Shown here: piece after piece, positions 10,004 through 20,497 of the stretch
Position numbering within the stretch: position 1 is the stretch's first letter
Layout of the letters: each line of letters starts with the position of its first letter
NCBI GenBank assembly: GCA_030407005.1
Contig: JAUDYN010000003.1
Coordinates: 682,001-746,000 of the forward strand
Reading direction: 5' to 3'
Length of the DNA: 64,000 bases
Source: Desarmillaria ectypa
Taxonomy: Eukaryota > Basidiomycota > Agaricomycetes > Agaricales > Physalacriaceae
Translations under genes and position numbers: made by a program
Notes under the pieces: model-generated
Seen by the model: the letters and a program-made list of their open reading frames with translations, nothing else
Databases searched by the model: none
What the model was told of the DNA's origin: nothing

Positions 10004-11362
10004 TGATATGCCGTCTACGCATTCACACCTAGATTTTGCGATTTTGTAACAATACTATTGCACATCTATCCTATACTAGTGATACATAGAGGACTATAGC
10101 TGAGGCTTCGAGCTGATAGTTAAAAGCAGTAAGCAACTGGTAGAGCCAGGACTTAGATGCAACACCATTAGTGGGTTAAATCTACCAGCTGGCCAGACTA
10201 GTAACTCGAATGCTAGCAGGACTAAGTGAAATACAGCCACTAGCAAACAAAGGATGCTACTAGCACACAAAACCAGGAGCAGAGTACACAGATCTCGTCA
10301 AGTTCTGTCACTAGCAGCCCAGACTGGGCATAAACGCCTAAGTCAGGATAACTAGTCACATGGCAATCTTGAAACAGGACTTAGAAATAAATTAGGAATG
10401 GATTAACCTTGAGCCCAGATCCAACTATTTCGATATAGATCTCTTATGATTGATGCTAGTGGAGCCGGACTGCACCCTCAATCATGATCGGATAGCTGTT
10501 ACAGGCACCAATATCCGGATATCCATATAACCGCGTTACTAGGGCATGTAGTTGTGCCAAGGGTGCGGAAAGACCAACTGTGGAGTCTCTAGACCAAATA
10601 TTTGAAAAGAAAACAGACTAGACCGACTATTGTGTGATTATTCACCATTATTCGTGACTAGCCAAGAAATCCTTACCAATATACCCTATACTCAGATGAT
10701 ATTTATAGTTTTGCCTCAGTAGTATATAAGTAGTGGGATGGGCACTCGTGCAAAGCAGGCAAGCCATCCCCGCAGTTGAGCCCTCACTGGTAGTAACTGG
10801 TGTCCCCAATTAAAGGCTTTTGTGCTTGACCTCGATGAAGTGATTAATAGTCGCTAAGTCACCCATAGAATTGCATTGAATTGAAGTCCATTAGAGTCAC
10901 TGTTGTGTCCTGCAAAGGTCCGGAGTGTTTTGAAGTTAGTTCAAGCAAAGTTCTCGGAGTTATAGTTTATTCTTAGGCCAAGAGTGCCACTAGTCAGCCA
11001 AGAGTGCGACTGGTCAAGTGTTTATCACTTGTAGGAAGCAGTATAGGGCCAAGAGTGCCACCAGCCTGAAGCCGTTTCAGTCAGAACGAGCGCAGTAGCT
11101 CAAACCAAGTCACTCTTATCTAATTGTGTCTTACCCACCCCACTAGTATGAGTAGTACTTTGTATAAACTCACTAGTAATGAATAAAACATCTTAAAGAC
11201 AATTGTACTTGATTATTGAAGTCTGCAGAGTGCTTCCATTGTACTCGAAACCGCCCGAATTCAATATTGGTGATTAAGTGTAGAGTAGTAAGAGGTTTAG
11301 TGTGATTGGTGTTCATTGCCATTCCCTAATTCTTTTGTCACTCGCCATTACCAAGCACATCA
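10004..11362 (+). repeat. 5' LTR of element C (1359 bp)
   Basis: Termini TGATATGCC...GCACATCA. It matches 19134-20493 nearly perfectly and matches the reversed solo LTR at 4914-5163/24162-25271. It has one A fewer than the 3' LTR near 10280. Confidence 0.95.
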
Positions 11363-11645
11363 TCTGGAGCCCACCACGAGGGGGGTTTCAGACTTGATAA
11401 TCCTGTTGAATAAAAGACACTTATTTGACACTAGTCTTGTTAAATAAACTACTGTTCAAACCTAGTAGCTTGTACGCAATCTGTCTAACCAAGCCTCAGC
11501 GAAAGCGAAGGGCAAAGCTAGAACTACAGAGCCCGCACGAGCATCGTCTTCAAGGCTAGCACCTAATAGTGCTATCTCGAGACCAAGAGGAAGATCAACA
11601 GCCAATTCACGAGCTGCTGGTGTTGGATCTCCGTCTAACTACGAC
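11363..11645 (+). other. Leader of element C between LTR and gag
   Basis: It holds the primer-binding site. The gag frame is already open from about 11478 but has no ATG here. Nothing else is recognised. Confidence 0.5.
11365..11381 (+). promoter_or_regulatory. tRNA-type primer-binding site of element C
   Basis: Two bases after the LTR the sequence reads TGGAGCCCACCACGAGG. It begins with TGG, the complement of a tRNA 3' CCA end. The tRNA is not identified. This contrasts with the self-priming site of B and E. Confidence 0.55.
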
Positions 11646-13358
11646 TTGTTAAAGCAGAAACGAAGTGCAACTGCACCGCCCAATAGCTCACAAGCTAGGA
11701 CAGCGCAGCAAATCAACGCAAACTTAACAGTTCAACAGACTAGACCCATCGCACCATGCCTAAGGCCAAGACCTTCCTTCCCTAGTGAAGATAGAATATC
11801 ACTAGTACCTGGACAAACGAACTCACAGTCCATTCAAACCGTTAGTAGACCGTCCATGTCAACTAACAACCAAAAGATGCCTAGACCAATGTCTAGGGAC
11901 ATGCCCAAGTTTGATAGTGAAGAACCAGAGAACTTGCGTCGTTTCCTTGGGCAAATGGAGGATTTATTCTCTGACTACAGCATCACCGATGATGACGAGA
12001 AGAAGAAGAAGCTAGTAAGGTATACGGATGCACGTACCGAAGAAGAATGGCAAACCCTAGAGGAGTATGATAGTGGCACCTTCGACGAATTCAAGGAAGC
12101 TATCTTGAAAAACTATCCAGAGGCGGCAGATGCAGAGACAGGCACTTGGGAGAGGCTCACGCGTATATCGCGAAAGTTCTCAAACCTTGGGGCTGACGAG
12201 CGCGAGTCGTATCTGAAGTTCAAGCGTAGATTCTTGACCGAAGCTAAGAAGCTGCAGAAACCTCCGGTGCTAGCCACGAATCGAGAACTAGTGGAGAAAT
12301 TCACTGAGTCGTTGTCTCCCGCGTTTAGAGAAAACATCGCATTGCGATTGAGTATCAAGCGTAGATTCAAAAGCATGACAAGTGCACCTGCTGTTGCTGC
12401 TGGTGTCAGTAGTTCTGCTGCACCGGTTGCTGCAAGACCCATGAAAAGACGGGAAGATATGCACACCCTCGATGAGGTTGTTGCTGAAGCTGATGATATT
12501 GCTCTCAACAGCTCCACTAGTTACCTTCTGTTGGCGACTAGTGGAAGTATATCATCTACTGGAGCCACTAGTGGTTCTGGATTCAAGGCAGAATTTGAAG
12601 AAGTAAAGCAGCAAGTAGCTACTTTACTCGATCGCATTGACGTGAGTGAGAAACAGGCAAAGGAGCGCCAAGAACAAATATTGAAAGCCTTTCAACAAGG
12701 TGGAAATAATAGCTCCTTGCCAAGGCAATCACGACCACAGAATGAACACCCAGGAGCAGGCCCTTCTGACAACTGCTGGTACGACTGGAAACCTGGGCAC
12801 TATGTAAGAGATTGCCAGAATGTCCAGAAGCACTTAGCAGAAGGATTGTTGAAGTTTGTCGACCGCAAGTTCATGATGGCTGATGGTAATCCAATCCCAC
12901 GCGAACCAGTGCACCTCTGTCCAATGGATCGAATGCTAGCAATGTTGAATAAGAAGCAAGAACAGATGTTCTGGGAGGATGTCAGTGGGCCGGCTGGAAT
13001 ATTTAATGTCAGCCTACCTGATAACACTTCTTTGTATGCCAATAGGCCACGAGACGCTAGGGATGAAGTGATCGATAGACTTCGTCAAGACCTGCAGTAT
13101 TGGCAGACTAGCACTCATGTTTCAACGCCTGTTCAATCTACTGTTCAGCCTCAGTTGTTACAAACACCTGTTCCATCTACAAGTAGTCAAACATTGAATC
13201 AATCATTTGATCCTAATGTTTTCTTGAATCAAATGAAGTCGCTATTCAACCAGGCCAGTAGTCAGACTGCGGCTAGTGACCAAAATTTTGATAGTCAGTA
13301 TGTTGCCACGCGTGCTAGCAGTGGTGAGTCTTCCCAACAGGGTTTCAAAAGGGTCTGA
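11646..13358 (+). CDS. gag: Gag of element C
   Basis: The frame is open from upstream of 11646 to TGA 13356-13358. The first in-frame ATG is at 11856 (MSTNNQKMPRPM), so the start is uncertain. The region after residue PRPMSRDMPKFD has the FLGQMEDLF and FDEFKEAIL features of retrotransposon Gag capsids. The knuckle at about 12772-12813 reads CWYDWKPGHYVRDC, so the second Cys of CX2CX4HX4C is replaced by Asp. A Ser/Gln-rich tail follows. The stop codon overlaps the start of the protease ORF as TGATG. The product would package element RNA in cytoplasmic particles. Confidence 0.8.
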   Translation: MLKQKRSATAPPNSSQARTAQQINANLTVQQTRPIAPCLRPRPSFPSEDRISLVPGQTNSQSIQTVSRPSMSTNNQKMPRPMSRDMPKFDSEEPENLRRFLGQMEDLFSDYSITDDDEKKKKLVRYTDARTEEEWQTLEEYDSGTFDEFKEAILKNYPEAADAETGTWERLTRISRKFSNLGADERESYLKFKRRFLTEAKKLQKPPVLATNRELVEKFTESLSPAFRENIALRLSIKRRFKSMTSAPAVAAGVSSSAAPVAARPMKRREDMHTLDEVVAEADDIALNSSTSYLLLATSGSISSTGATSGSGFKAEFEEVKQQVATLLDRIDVSEKQAKERQEQILKAFQQGGNNSSLPRQSRPQNEHPGAGPSDNCWYDWKPGHYVRDCQNVQKHLAEGLLKFVDRKFMMADGNPIPREPVHLCPMDRMLAMLNKKQEQMFWEDVSGPAGIFNVSLPDNTSLYANRPRDARDEVIDRLRQDLQYWQTSTHVSTPVQSTVQPQLLQTPVPSTSSQTLNQSFDPNVFLNQMKSLFNQASSQTAASDQNFDSQYVATRASSGESSQQGFKRV

Positions 13359-13360
13359 TG
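13356..13360 (+). promoter_or_regulatory. TGATG stop/start junction, gag to protease
   Basis: The gag stop TGA and the next ORF's ATG share one base. The next ORF is in the -1 frame. The identical pentamer recurs at 14666-14670. This is the layout of coupled termination-reinitiation. Confidence 0.65.
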
Positions 13361-14668
13361 AAGGCTACAGGGAAGAATACGTCAATCCCTATGACTATTC
13401 CTCATAAACAGCCGGAGGACCATTTTAAAAATAGACCCAAGGGAACTGAACCGAAGAAATATGCAAAGAAAGTGGTTGAACCAGTGTCTGATGAATATAA
13501 TGAATATAATAAAGAAGAACCTGCACCACGAGTACCCACTAGTAAGATGGTTGTAGTGGAAATACCTACCATTAAACCCACTAGTAAGAAACCGGTGACA
13601 GTAGAAGATGCTAGCAGTGATGAGGATGAGGCCCCACATCGAGAACTGCCATTTAGAAAAGTTCCGAGTGTAAGTTTTGCGCCCCTCCCATCAGATAGCA
13701 CAAACAAAAAGAAAAACCAAGTGAGATTCGAGGAATCCAAGACACCAGCATATAAACATATGGCACCCATCCATAAGGAGGGTAGAGTGCAGGATGTCGC
13801 ATCTAAAGTATTGAAAACGCCTATAGTCTTGAATGCAGAAGAGCTCATGGATCTGTCTGAGCCTCTAAGAAAAGAAATTGCCAAATTAATGGCTAAGAAA
13901 CGAATTTCGGCTCAGCCAGTAACAGAACAGATGTATAGTGTGGGGGAGACAGAACCCAAGTCTGACCCATTGCCATTTGACAAGTCTATTGATGAAGAAA
14001 ATGCAGCTAATGAGGCCTTATCCTTGAATGCAGATGCGATCAACATTTCCGATTTGCCATCTGCGACATTCATGGCAGCGCAATTCAGTATGGGTTTAAT
14101 TCCCGCTGGGTCCTTGATTATGACTGACCCATATCTACAGTATCTCGATTCACTAGCACCAGGAGAAAAGCCTAAGCAGGTAATAGTTGCCAAAGACTCA
14201 GCTAGTCTGCGAGCTGTCTATCCTTTAATTAATGGTGCAGGTGAAGAAGAAAGTGTAGTTGATGGTGGCTCACAGATAGTATCGATGGCTAGTACCATTG
14301 TGACTAGGCTAGGAATAGCATGGGATCCTGACATAACTATTCATATGCAGAGTGCGAATGGTCAGCTTGAGAAAACCTTAGGACTAGCAAGGAATGTCCC
14401 ATTCCTATTTAATGATATAACCGTGTACTTGCAAGTACATATCATCACTAGTCCAGCATATAAAGTGCTACTAGGCCGACCGTTTGATGTTCTCACAGAA
14501 AGTGTTATTAGGAATCAAGCAGATGGTGGTCAGATTATTACCATCACTGATCCGAACACTAGTAGGAGGTGCACCATTCCAACCTTCTTGAGAGGGGCTC
14601 CTCCTAGATTAGCCAAAATGGCACCTAGAGCAGCTGAAGAGGGTTTTCAATTGAACTCAATAAATTGA
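13358..14668 (+). CDS. Protease ORF of element C
   Basis: A 436-codon ORF, uninterrupted. The first 280 residues are charged and low in recognisable structure. A retropepsin-like aspartic protease domain follows, with the active-site VVDGGSQIVSM at about 14255-14290 (Asp-Gly-Gly in place of the common Asp-Ser/Thr-Gly) and the conserved VLLGRPFDVL near 14470, equivalent to the I-L-G-x-D/P-F element of gypsy proteases. It ends at TGA 14666, overlapping the ATG of the RT ORF. It would cleave Gag and Pol inside the particle. Confidence 0.8.
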   Translation: MKATGKNTSIPMTIPHKQPEDHFKNRPKGTEPKKYAKKVVEPVSDEYNEYNKEEPAPRVPTSKMVVVEIPTIKPTSKKPVTVEDASSDEDEAPHRELPFRKVPSVSFAPLPSDSTNKKKNQVRFEESKTPAYKHMAPIHKEGRVQDVASKVLKTPIVLNAEELMDLSEPLRKEIAKLMAKKRISAQPVTEQMYSVGETEPKSDPLPFDKSIDEENAANEALSLNADAINISDLPSATFMAAQFSMGLIPAGSLIMTDPYLQYLDSLAPGEKPKQVIVAKDSASLRAVYPLINGAGEEESVVDGGSQIVSMASTIVTRLGIAWDPDITIHMQSANGQLEKTLGLARNVPFLFNDITVYLQVHIITSPAYKVLLGRPFDVLTESVIRNQADGGQIITITDPNTSRRCTIPTFLRGAPPRLAKMAPRAAEEGFQLNSIN

Positions 14669-14670
14669 TG
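14666..14670 (+). promoter_or_regulatory. TGATG stop/start junction, protease to RT
   Basis: This is the second TGATG in the element. The protease stop TGA (14666-14668) overlaps ATG (14668-14670), again moving to the -1 frame. Confidence 0.65.
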
Positions 14671-17600
14671 AATGATCAAGGAGAGTTAGCCCTGCAAATC
14701 ATACAGACTAGTGATGGTAACTTGGAAACTGAAGCGTATATGAAACCAGAAGAAGGTGCTAGTTTCTCAGAAAAAGAACTACATGACAACTTTCTTATGG
14801 CTTTGATGAGTTGTGAAGAAAAATTATGCCAAGATGAACAAGCCAAGGGACTATTAAACTCCTACTTCCAAGGAAAGGTAGTCCTTGAGGGCTACAAAGC
14901 ACAATATCATGTGTATGAGCACATTAGCGATGGCTCTCAATTACGAGAAGATAATGAAATCCCAATTTATAATATACTAGTTGATAACTTGCATGCGAGG
15001 TCAAAGACTAGTAAGTCTAAGAAGAAAAAGACGACACTAGTCCCTGGTTTTGAACACCTTGGTGCACGCATGAAGAGCCCAGACTTTAAACCAGTCGCAG
15101 TGCTCGCTAGTAAGAAATATAAACCTGTAGCATTGAAGGTAAAGCCACTACTGGGTGACCTGCCAGAAAAATTCCGAATAGTGAGAGACATTAAGGGTGA
15201 TCCCCTCAAAGACATCCCACTATTGAGTACTAGTCCACCAGAATATGTACCTACAGCACGCTATACCCCAGAAAGAAAAGCTAAGATTGACGAGAATCAC
15301 CCAGAAGGATTTCTATGGCCAGAAGAGCGCAAACTAATGCACCATTTCATGACTATCCAAGAACAGGCATTCACTTGGGATGATACTGAACGGGGGCATT
15401 TCCGAGAAGATTTCTTCCCGCCAATAGATATTCCTGTAGTACCACACACTCCATGGGTATTGAAGAACATTCCCATCCCACCTGGGATCTATGAAGAAGT
15501 CTGTAGGATTATTAAATCCAAGATTGAAGCTGGTGTATATGAACCATCTAATTCTTCATATAGATCAAGGTGGTTCTGTGTTATTAAGAAAGATGGTAAA
15601 AGCCTTCGACTAGTACATAGTTTGGAGCCTCTCAACACAGTAACTATTGTGCATTCAGGAATTCCACCAGCCACAGATGAACTCTCAGAGCACTTTGCTG
15701 GATGAGCCTGTGGAGGATGTTTGGACTTGTATGTTGGATATGACGAGCGCGACATAGCAGTTGGGTCTCGGGACTATACTACCTTCCAGACGCCATTTGG
15801 TTCTATGCGACTAGTAAAGTTACCGATGGGTTGGACGAATTCTGTCCCAATATTCCATGAAGATGTGACGCATATCCTGAGAGAAGAAATCCCACATGTC
15901 ACTCGTCCCTATATTGATGATGTACCCATACGAGGACCAAAGACTCGCTATGAAACAGGGGAGGGGAATTTTGAGACTATTCCAGAGAACCCAGGGATTC
16001 GTCGTTTTGTATGGGAACATATGCAGAACATGAATCGAGTGGTCCAACGGATGAAATATTGTGGAGGAACTTTTTCTGGACCTAAAACGTTCTTGTGTGT
16101 TGAAGAAATGACGGTGGTTGGTCATTTGTGTATGTATGAAGGTAGAAAAATTGAACCTGATAGGGCTGGAGTCATCAGTCATTGGGGCCCTTGCAAGCAT
16201 CTCACAGATGTACGAGCCTTCTTAGGCACTTGTGGAGTCTGTCAAAAGTTTATAAAAGACTATTTGAAGATAGCAGAGCCACTAGTCAAGTTGACTCGGC
16301 TCAATATACCCTTTGAATGGGAGGATGAACAGCAACTAGCCATGGATAAGTTAAAAGAGGCGGTTGTGAATAGTCCAGCTATTCGACCAATTGACCTCAC
16401 TAGTGAAGCAGAAGTAGGCCTATGCGTTGATACCTCATACAAGGCTGTTGGGTTCTACATCTATCAAGTTGATGAAAAAGATCCTACCAAGCGCTACTAT
16501 GTTCGCTTTGGTTCGATCACAATGAATGAAAGAGAAGCACGGTTTTCACAGCCCAAACGTGAACTGTATGGACTATTGCGAGCATTAAAAGCTTGTCAGT
16601 ATTGGCTCATTGGGATCCGCAACTTAGTAGTTGAAACTGATGCACAATATATTAAGGGTATGCTAAGCAACCCTGGAATGGGACCAAATGCCACTATCAA
16701 CTGTTGGATAGAGGACATATTGATGTTTCATTTCACCCTTCGGCATGTGAAAGGTAGTACTTTCCCCGCAGATGGACTATCAAGGCGTGACTCCCAACCT
16801 GGAGATGAAGTCCACCCTGACTTGGAGGACTATGAGCTTGAAGACCATGGCCCCTTGAAATTCGAAGTAGCAGAAGGGACTAGTACATGGCCAAAGAAAC
16901 TTGAAGAATTTAAGAATGAAATTGATAGTCGAGGTGGCTATATGTATACGTTAGCCACGAGTATTGACGATTTTACTGTAGAATTGGATGATGCATGCTC
17001 ACACGAGCTAGAATTAAGAAATCTGTACTTTGCACAAGTGAACACCGATGAAACTCTAGGCCAGTTCTTGAAGACTACTCCACTAATTCCAGGTCTCAAA
17101 CATAAGTTTGACCCTAACAAAAGGGAGGACTATCCAGAGAGGCAATGGACTAATAGTGGACTGGCACAAGATGAATGCTTACCACATGTCAGAACCTGGT
17201 TGAGAAACCTCAGGTACCATCCAGAGGGACTTAATGACAAGCAGTACTTGAATTTTAAGCAGTACTGTCGTAACTTTTTCCTAGACAAAGGGGGACGACT
17301 GTACAGGCATAGTATTGAAGGGAACCATCGACTAGTGGTCGATAAAAGCCATCGAATGTATATGATGAGATCAGCACATGACTCATTAGGACATCGAGGT
17401 TTTTATGCAACTAAGTCACTATTGGAGCAGCGGTTTTGGTGGCCAGAGTTGGAACGAGATGTCAGTTGGTATGTCAAATCTTGTCATTTATGCCAAGTCA
17501 GACAGAAGACTATGCTCCGTATCCCACCTTCTGTCACTGAGACACCGTCACTATTCCAAAAAGTACACTGCGACACAATGGTTATGTCTCCAGCATCGAA

Positions 17601-18746
17601 TAAGTGCAAATATATAGTTCATGCACGCGACTCACTATCGTCATGGCCAGAGGCAAGGGCTTTACAACATGAGAATGCTAAAGCTATTGTGATTTGGTTC
17701 TTTGAGGATGTGATATGCAGGTGGGGCTGTCTGTATGAAATAGTAACTGATAATGGCTAGCAGACAAGTACAGCATTACTGGAATAAAGATCTCTCCTTA
17801 CAATTCGCAAGCGAATGGAAAGATAGAAAGAGGCCATTGGGATATTTGTCAATCACTCTTTAAGGCAACTAGTGGCGATGCAAGGAAGTGGTTTTACTTC
17901 CTACCGCATGTATTGTGGGCTGACCGCATCACTATTAAACGTGGGATGGGTTGCTCACCATATTTTATGGCACTAGGTGCACATCCAATAGTACCGCTTG
18001 ACATAGTTGAAGCTACCTGGCTAGTAAAACCCCCAAGTGGAATTTTGAGCACTGCAGACCTAATTGGTCTCCGTGCGAAAGCGCTAGCCAAGCATGCTCA
18101 ACATGTAATGGCCATGAGACAGAGAGTCAGTAAGAATAAGCTTGATACAGTACTACGCTATGAACGTGAGCACAAGGCCACTATTGTGGACTATGACTTC
18201 AAACCAGGTCGACTAGTGCTTATGCGAAACACACGCGTTGAAGATAGTCTGGATAGCAAGATGGAGCCAAGGTACTTGGGGCCACTAGTCGTCATAAGAA
18301 GGACCAAAGGTGGTTCCTATGTCCTAGCAGAATTGGATGGATCACTGGTCGGTGGCGCAGTCGCTCAGTTTAGAGTAATCCCATACCATGCGAGGCATAG
18401 TATCAGCTTACCAAAGAAAATTCATGATTTAATTGATGTAAGTCCTCAAACTCTTAAAGAGTTGGTGGATAGTGACGAATCTGTCCCAACTGAATACCAC
18501 TATCGGCCATTAGGCAAGAAACTGTATGGTGTAGACCAGATTAGACTGCAACAGAGCGACACTAGAGGATCTGATAGTGAAGATTCAGGTTCAGAAGCAG
18601 AGGGATACCCTCAGCCTGGTGACAATGATAGCGATAGTAGTGAAGAGGACGAAGTCCCCATCACTAGTCGACTTAGAAGCTCGAAAACTGCAGTCAACAA
18701 CAGTCAAACACAATTGATATTGCTGGGTAATGACAGCGTAAGCTAG
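14668..18746 (+). pseudogene. pol: pol of element C: RT, RNase H, integrase
   Basis: The frame starts at ATG 14668. The reverse transcriptase fingers begin near 15430 (TPWVLKNIPIPPGIYEE). An in-frame TGA at 15703-15705 interrupts the RT between SEHFAG and ACGGCLDLY, probably from CGA. Catalytic YIDD is at 15910-15921. RNase H follows at about 16400-16790. The integrase has an HHCC zinc region near 17385-17500 (HDSLGHRG...CHLC) and the first catalytic Asp in HCDTM. At 17758, directly after VTDNG, there is a TAG and a frame change; about 40 nt seem missing compared with the usual spacing before KYSITGIKISPYNSQANGK. The last Asp-Asp-Glu glutamate (NGKIERGHW) and the C-terminal region lie in the other frame to 18746. 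Confidence 0.85.
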
Positions 18747-19133
18747 ATAAGACTATCTAGGCAGTTGATATTCGCAGTAATAACAGACTAGTAATGGAAA
18801 AACTGTATAGGCAGTGACTAGTAATGGTCAGCACGACCAGTGGCGAGTCTAAAACTATGATTGTATTAGCAGAATACCAACCAGTATTGAGAATAGAATG
18901 AGAAGAATAGAGTCCTATCAAAGAAGATTGGCACTGTTGCATGTGAACCTGAAAATCATCAAGTGAATTTGATGATCTCTGATGGCTAAGTGTCAGCTGG
19001 ACTTGGTGATGAGAATGTGATCGAGAACTGTGACCTCAAAAGGAAGTAGTAAGGGTCCACTAGTGGGACGCACTGCTAAGTACAAAAGGGACTTAGGTGA
19101 CTGGGGACAGTCACTATTTCAGTGCGGGGGAGA
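18747..19133 (+). other. 3' noncoding region and polypurine tract of element C
   Basis: No coding frame is seen. It contains several ACTAGT motifs and ends with CAGTGCGGGGGAGA directly before the 3' LTR, a typical polypurine tract for plus-strand priming. Confidence 0.65.
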
Positions 19134-20493
19134 TGATATGCCGTCTACGCATTCACACTTAGATTTTGCGATTTTGTAACAATACTATTGCACATCTATC
19201 CTATACTAGTGATACATAGAGGACTATAGCTGAGGCTTCGAGCTGATAGTTAAAAGCAGTAAGCAACTGGTAGAGCCAGGACTTAGATGCAACACCATTA
19301 GTGGGTTAAATCTACCAGCCGGCCAGACTAGTAACTCGAATGCTAGCAGGACTAAGTGAAATACAGCCACTAGCAAACAAAGGATGCTACTAGCACACAA
19401 AAACCAGGAGCAGAGTACACAGATCTCGTCAAGTTCTGTCACTAGCAGCCCAGACTGGGCATAAACGCCTAAGTCAGGATAACTAGTCACATGGCAATCT
19501 TGAAACAGGACTTAGAAATAAATTAGGAATGGATTAACCTTGAGCCCAGATCCAACTATTTCGATATAGATCTCTTATGATCGATGCTAGTGGAGCCAGA
19601 CTGCACCCTCAATCATGATCGGATAGCTGTTACAGGCACCAATATCCGGATATCCATATAACCGCGTTACTAGGGCATGTAGTTGTGCCAAGGGTGCGGA
19701 AAGACCAACTGTGGAGTCTCTAGACCAAATATTTGAAAAGAAAACAGACTAGACCGACTATTGTGTGATTATTCACCATTATTCGTGACTAGCCAAGAAA
19801 TCCTTACCAATATACCCTATACCCAGATGATATTTATAGTTTTGCCTCAGTAGTATATAAGTAGTGGGATGGGCACTCGTGCAAAGCAGGCAAGCCATCC
19901 CCGCAGTTGAGCCCTCACTGGTAGTAACTGGTGTCCCCAATTAAAGGCTTTTGTGCTTGACCTCGATGAAGTGATTAATAGTCGCTAAGTCACCCATAGA
20001 ATTGCATTGAATTGAAGTCCATTAGAGTCACTGTTGTGTCCTGCAAAGGTCCGGAGTGTTTTGAAGTTAGTTCAAGCAAAGTTCTCGGAGTTATAGTTTA
20101 TTCTTAGGCCAAGAGTGCCACTAGTCAGCCAAGAGTGCGACTGGTCAAGTGTTTATCACTTGTAGGAAGCAGTATAGGGCCAAGAGTGCCACCAGCCTGA
20201 AGCCGTTTCAGTCAGAACGAGCGCAGTAGCTCAAACCAAGTCACTCTTATCTAATTGTGTCTTACCCACCCCACTAGTATGAGTAGTACTTTGTATAAAC
20301 TCACTAGTAATGAATAAAACATCTTAAAGACAATTGTACTTGATTATTGAAGTCTGCAGAGTGCTTCCATTGTACTCGAAACCGCCCGAATTCAATATTG
20401 GTGATTAAGTGTAGAGTAGTAAGAGGTTTAGTGTGATTGGTGTTCATTGCCATTCCCTAATTCTTTTGTCACTTGCCATTACCAAGCACATCA
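19134..20493 (+). repeat. 3' LTR of element C (1360 bp)
   Basis: Nearly identical to the 5' LTR. It is followed by the target duplication CCGT and the resumption of B's pol. Confidence 0.95.
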
Positions 20494-20497
20494 CCGT

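Larger units (their letters stand above)
10004..20493 (+). mobile_element. Element C, full-length Ty3/gypsy retrotransposon nested in B
   Basis: The 10,490-bp element has LTRs of 1359 and 1360 bp that differ by about 7 substitutions and one indel (roughly 99.5% identical, hand count), so insertion is recent. TSD CCGT at 10000-10003 and 20494-20497. A TGGAGCCCACC primer site follows the 5' LTR and a GCGGGGGAGA polypurine tract precedes the 3' LTR. Gag, protease and RT-RNaseH-integrase are separate ORFs. The order RT, RNase H, integrase makes it Ty3/gypsy; there is no chromodomain. ACTAGT occurs about 40 times. The pol ORF has a TGA and a small deletion, so this copy looks non-autonomous. Confidence 0.95.

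Noticed and set aside
19224..19490. 88-codon hydrophobic ORF antisense in the C-family LTR, also at 24915-25181
   Set aside because: It is conserved only because the LTRs are near-identical copies; one A fewer in the 5' LTR near 10280 breaks it, and there is no family or promoter support.
20433..20497. N-terminal extension MIGVHCHSLILLSLAITKH on B's RT frame
   Set aside because: These codons lie in the C-element LTR and only appear joined to pol because of the insertion.
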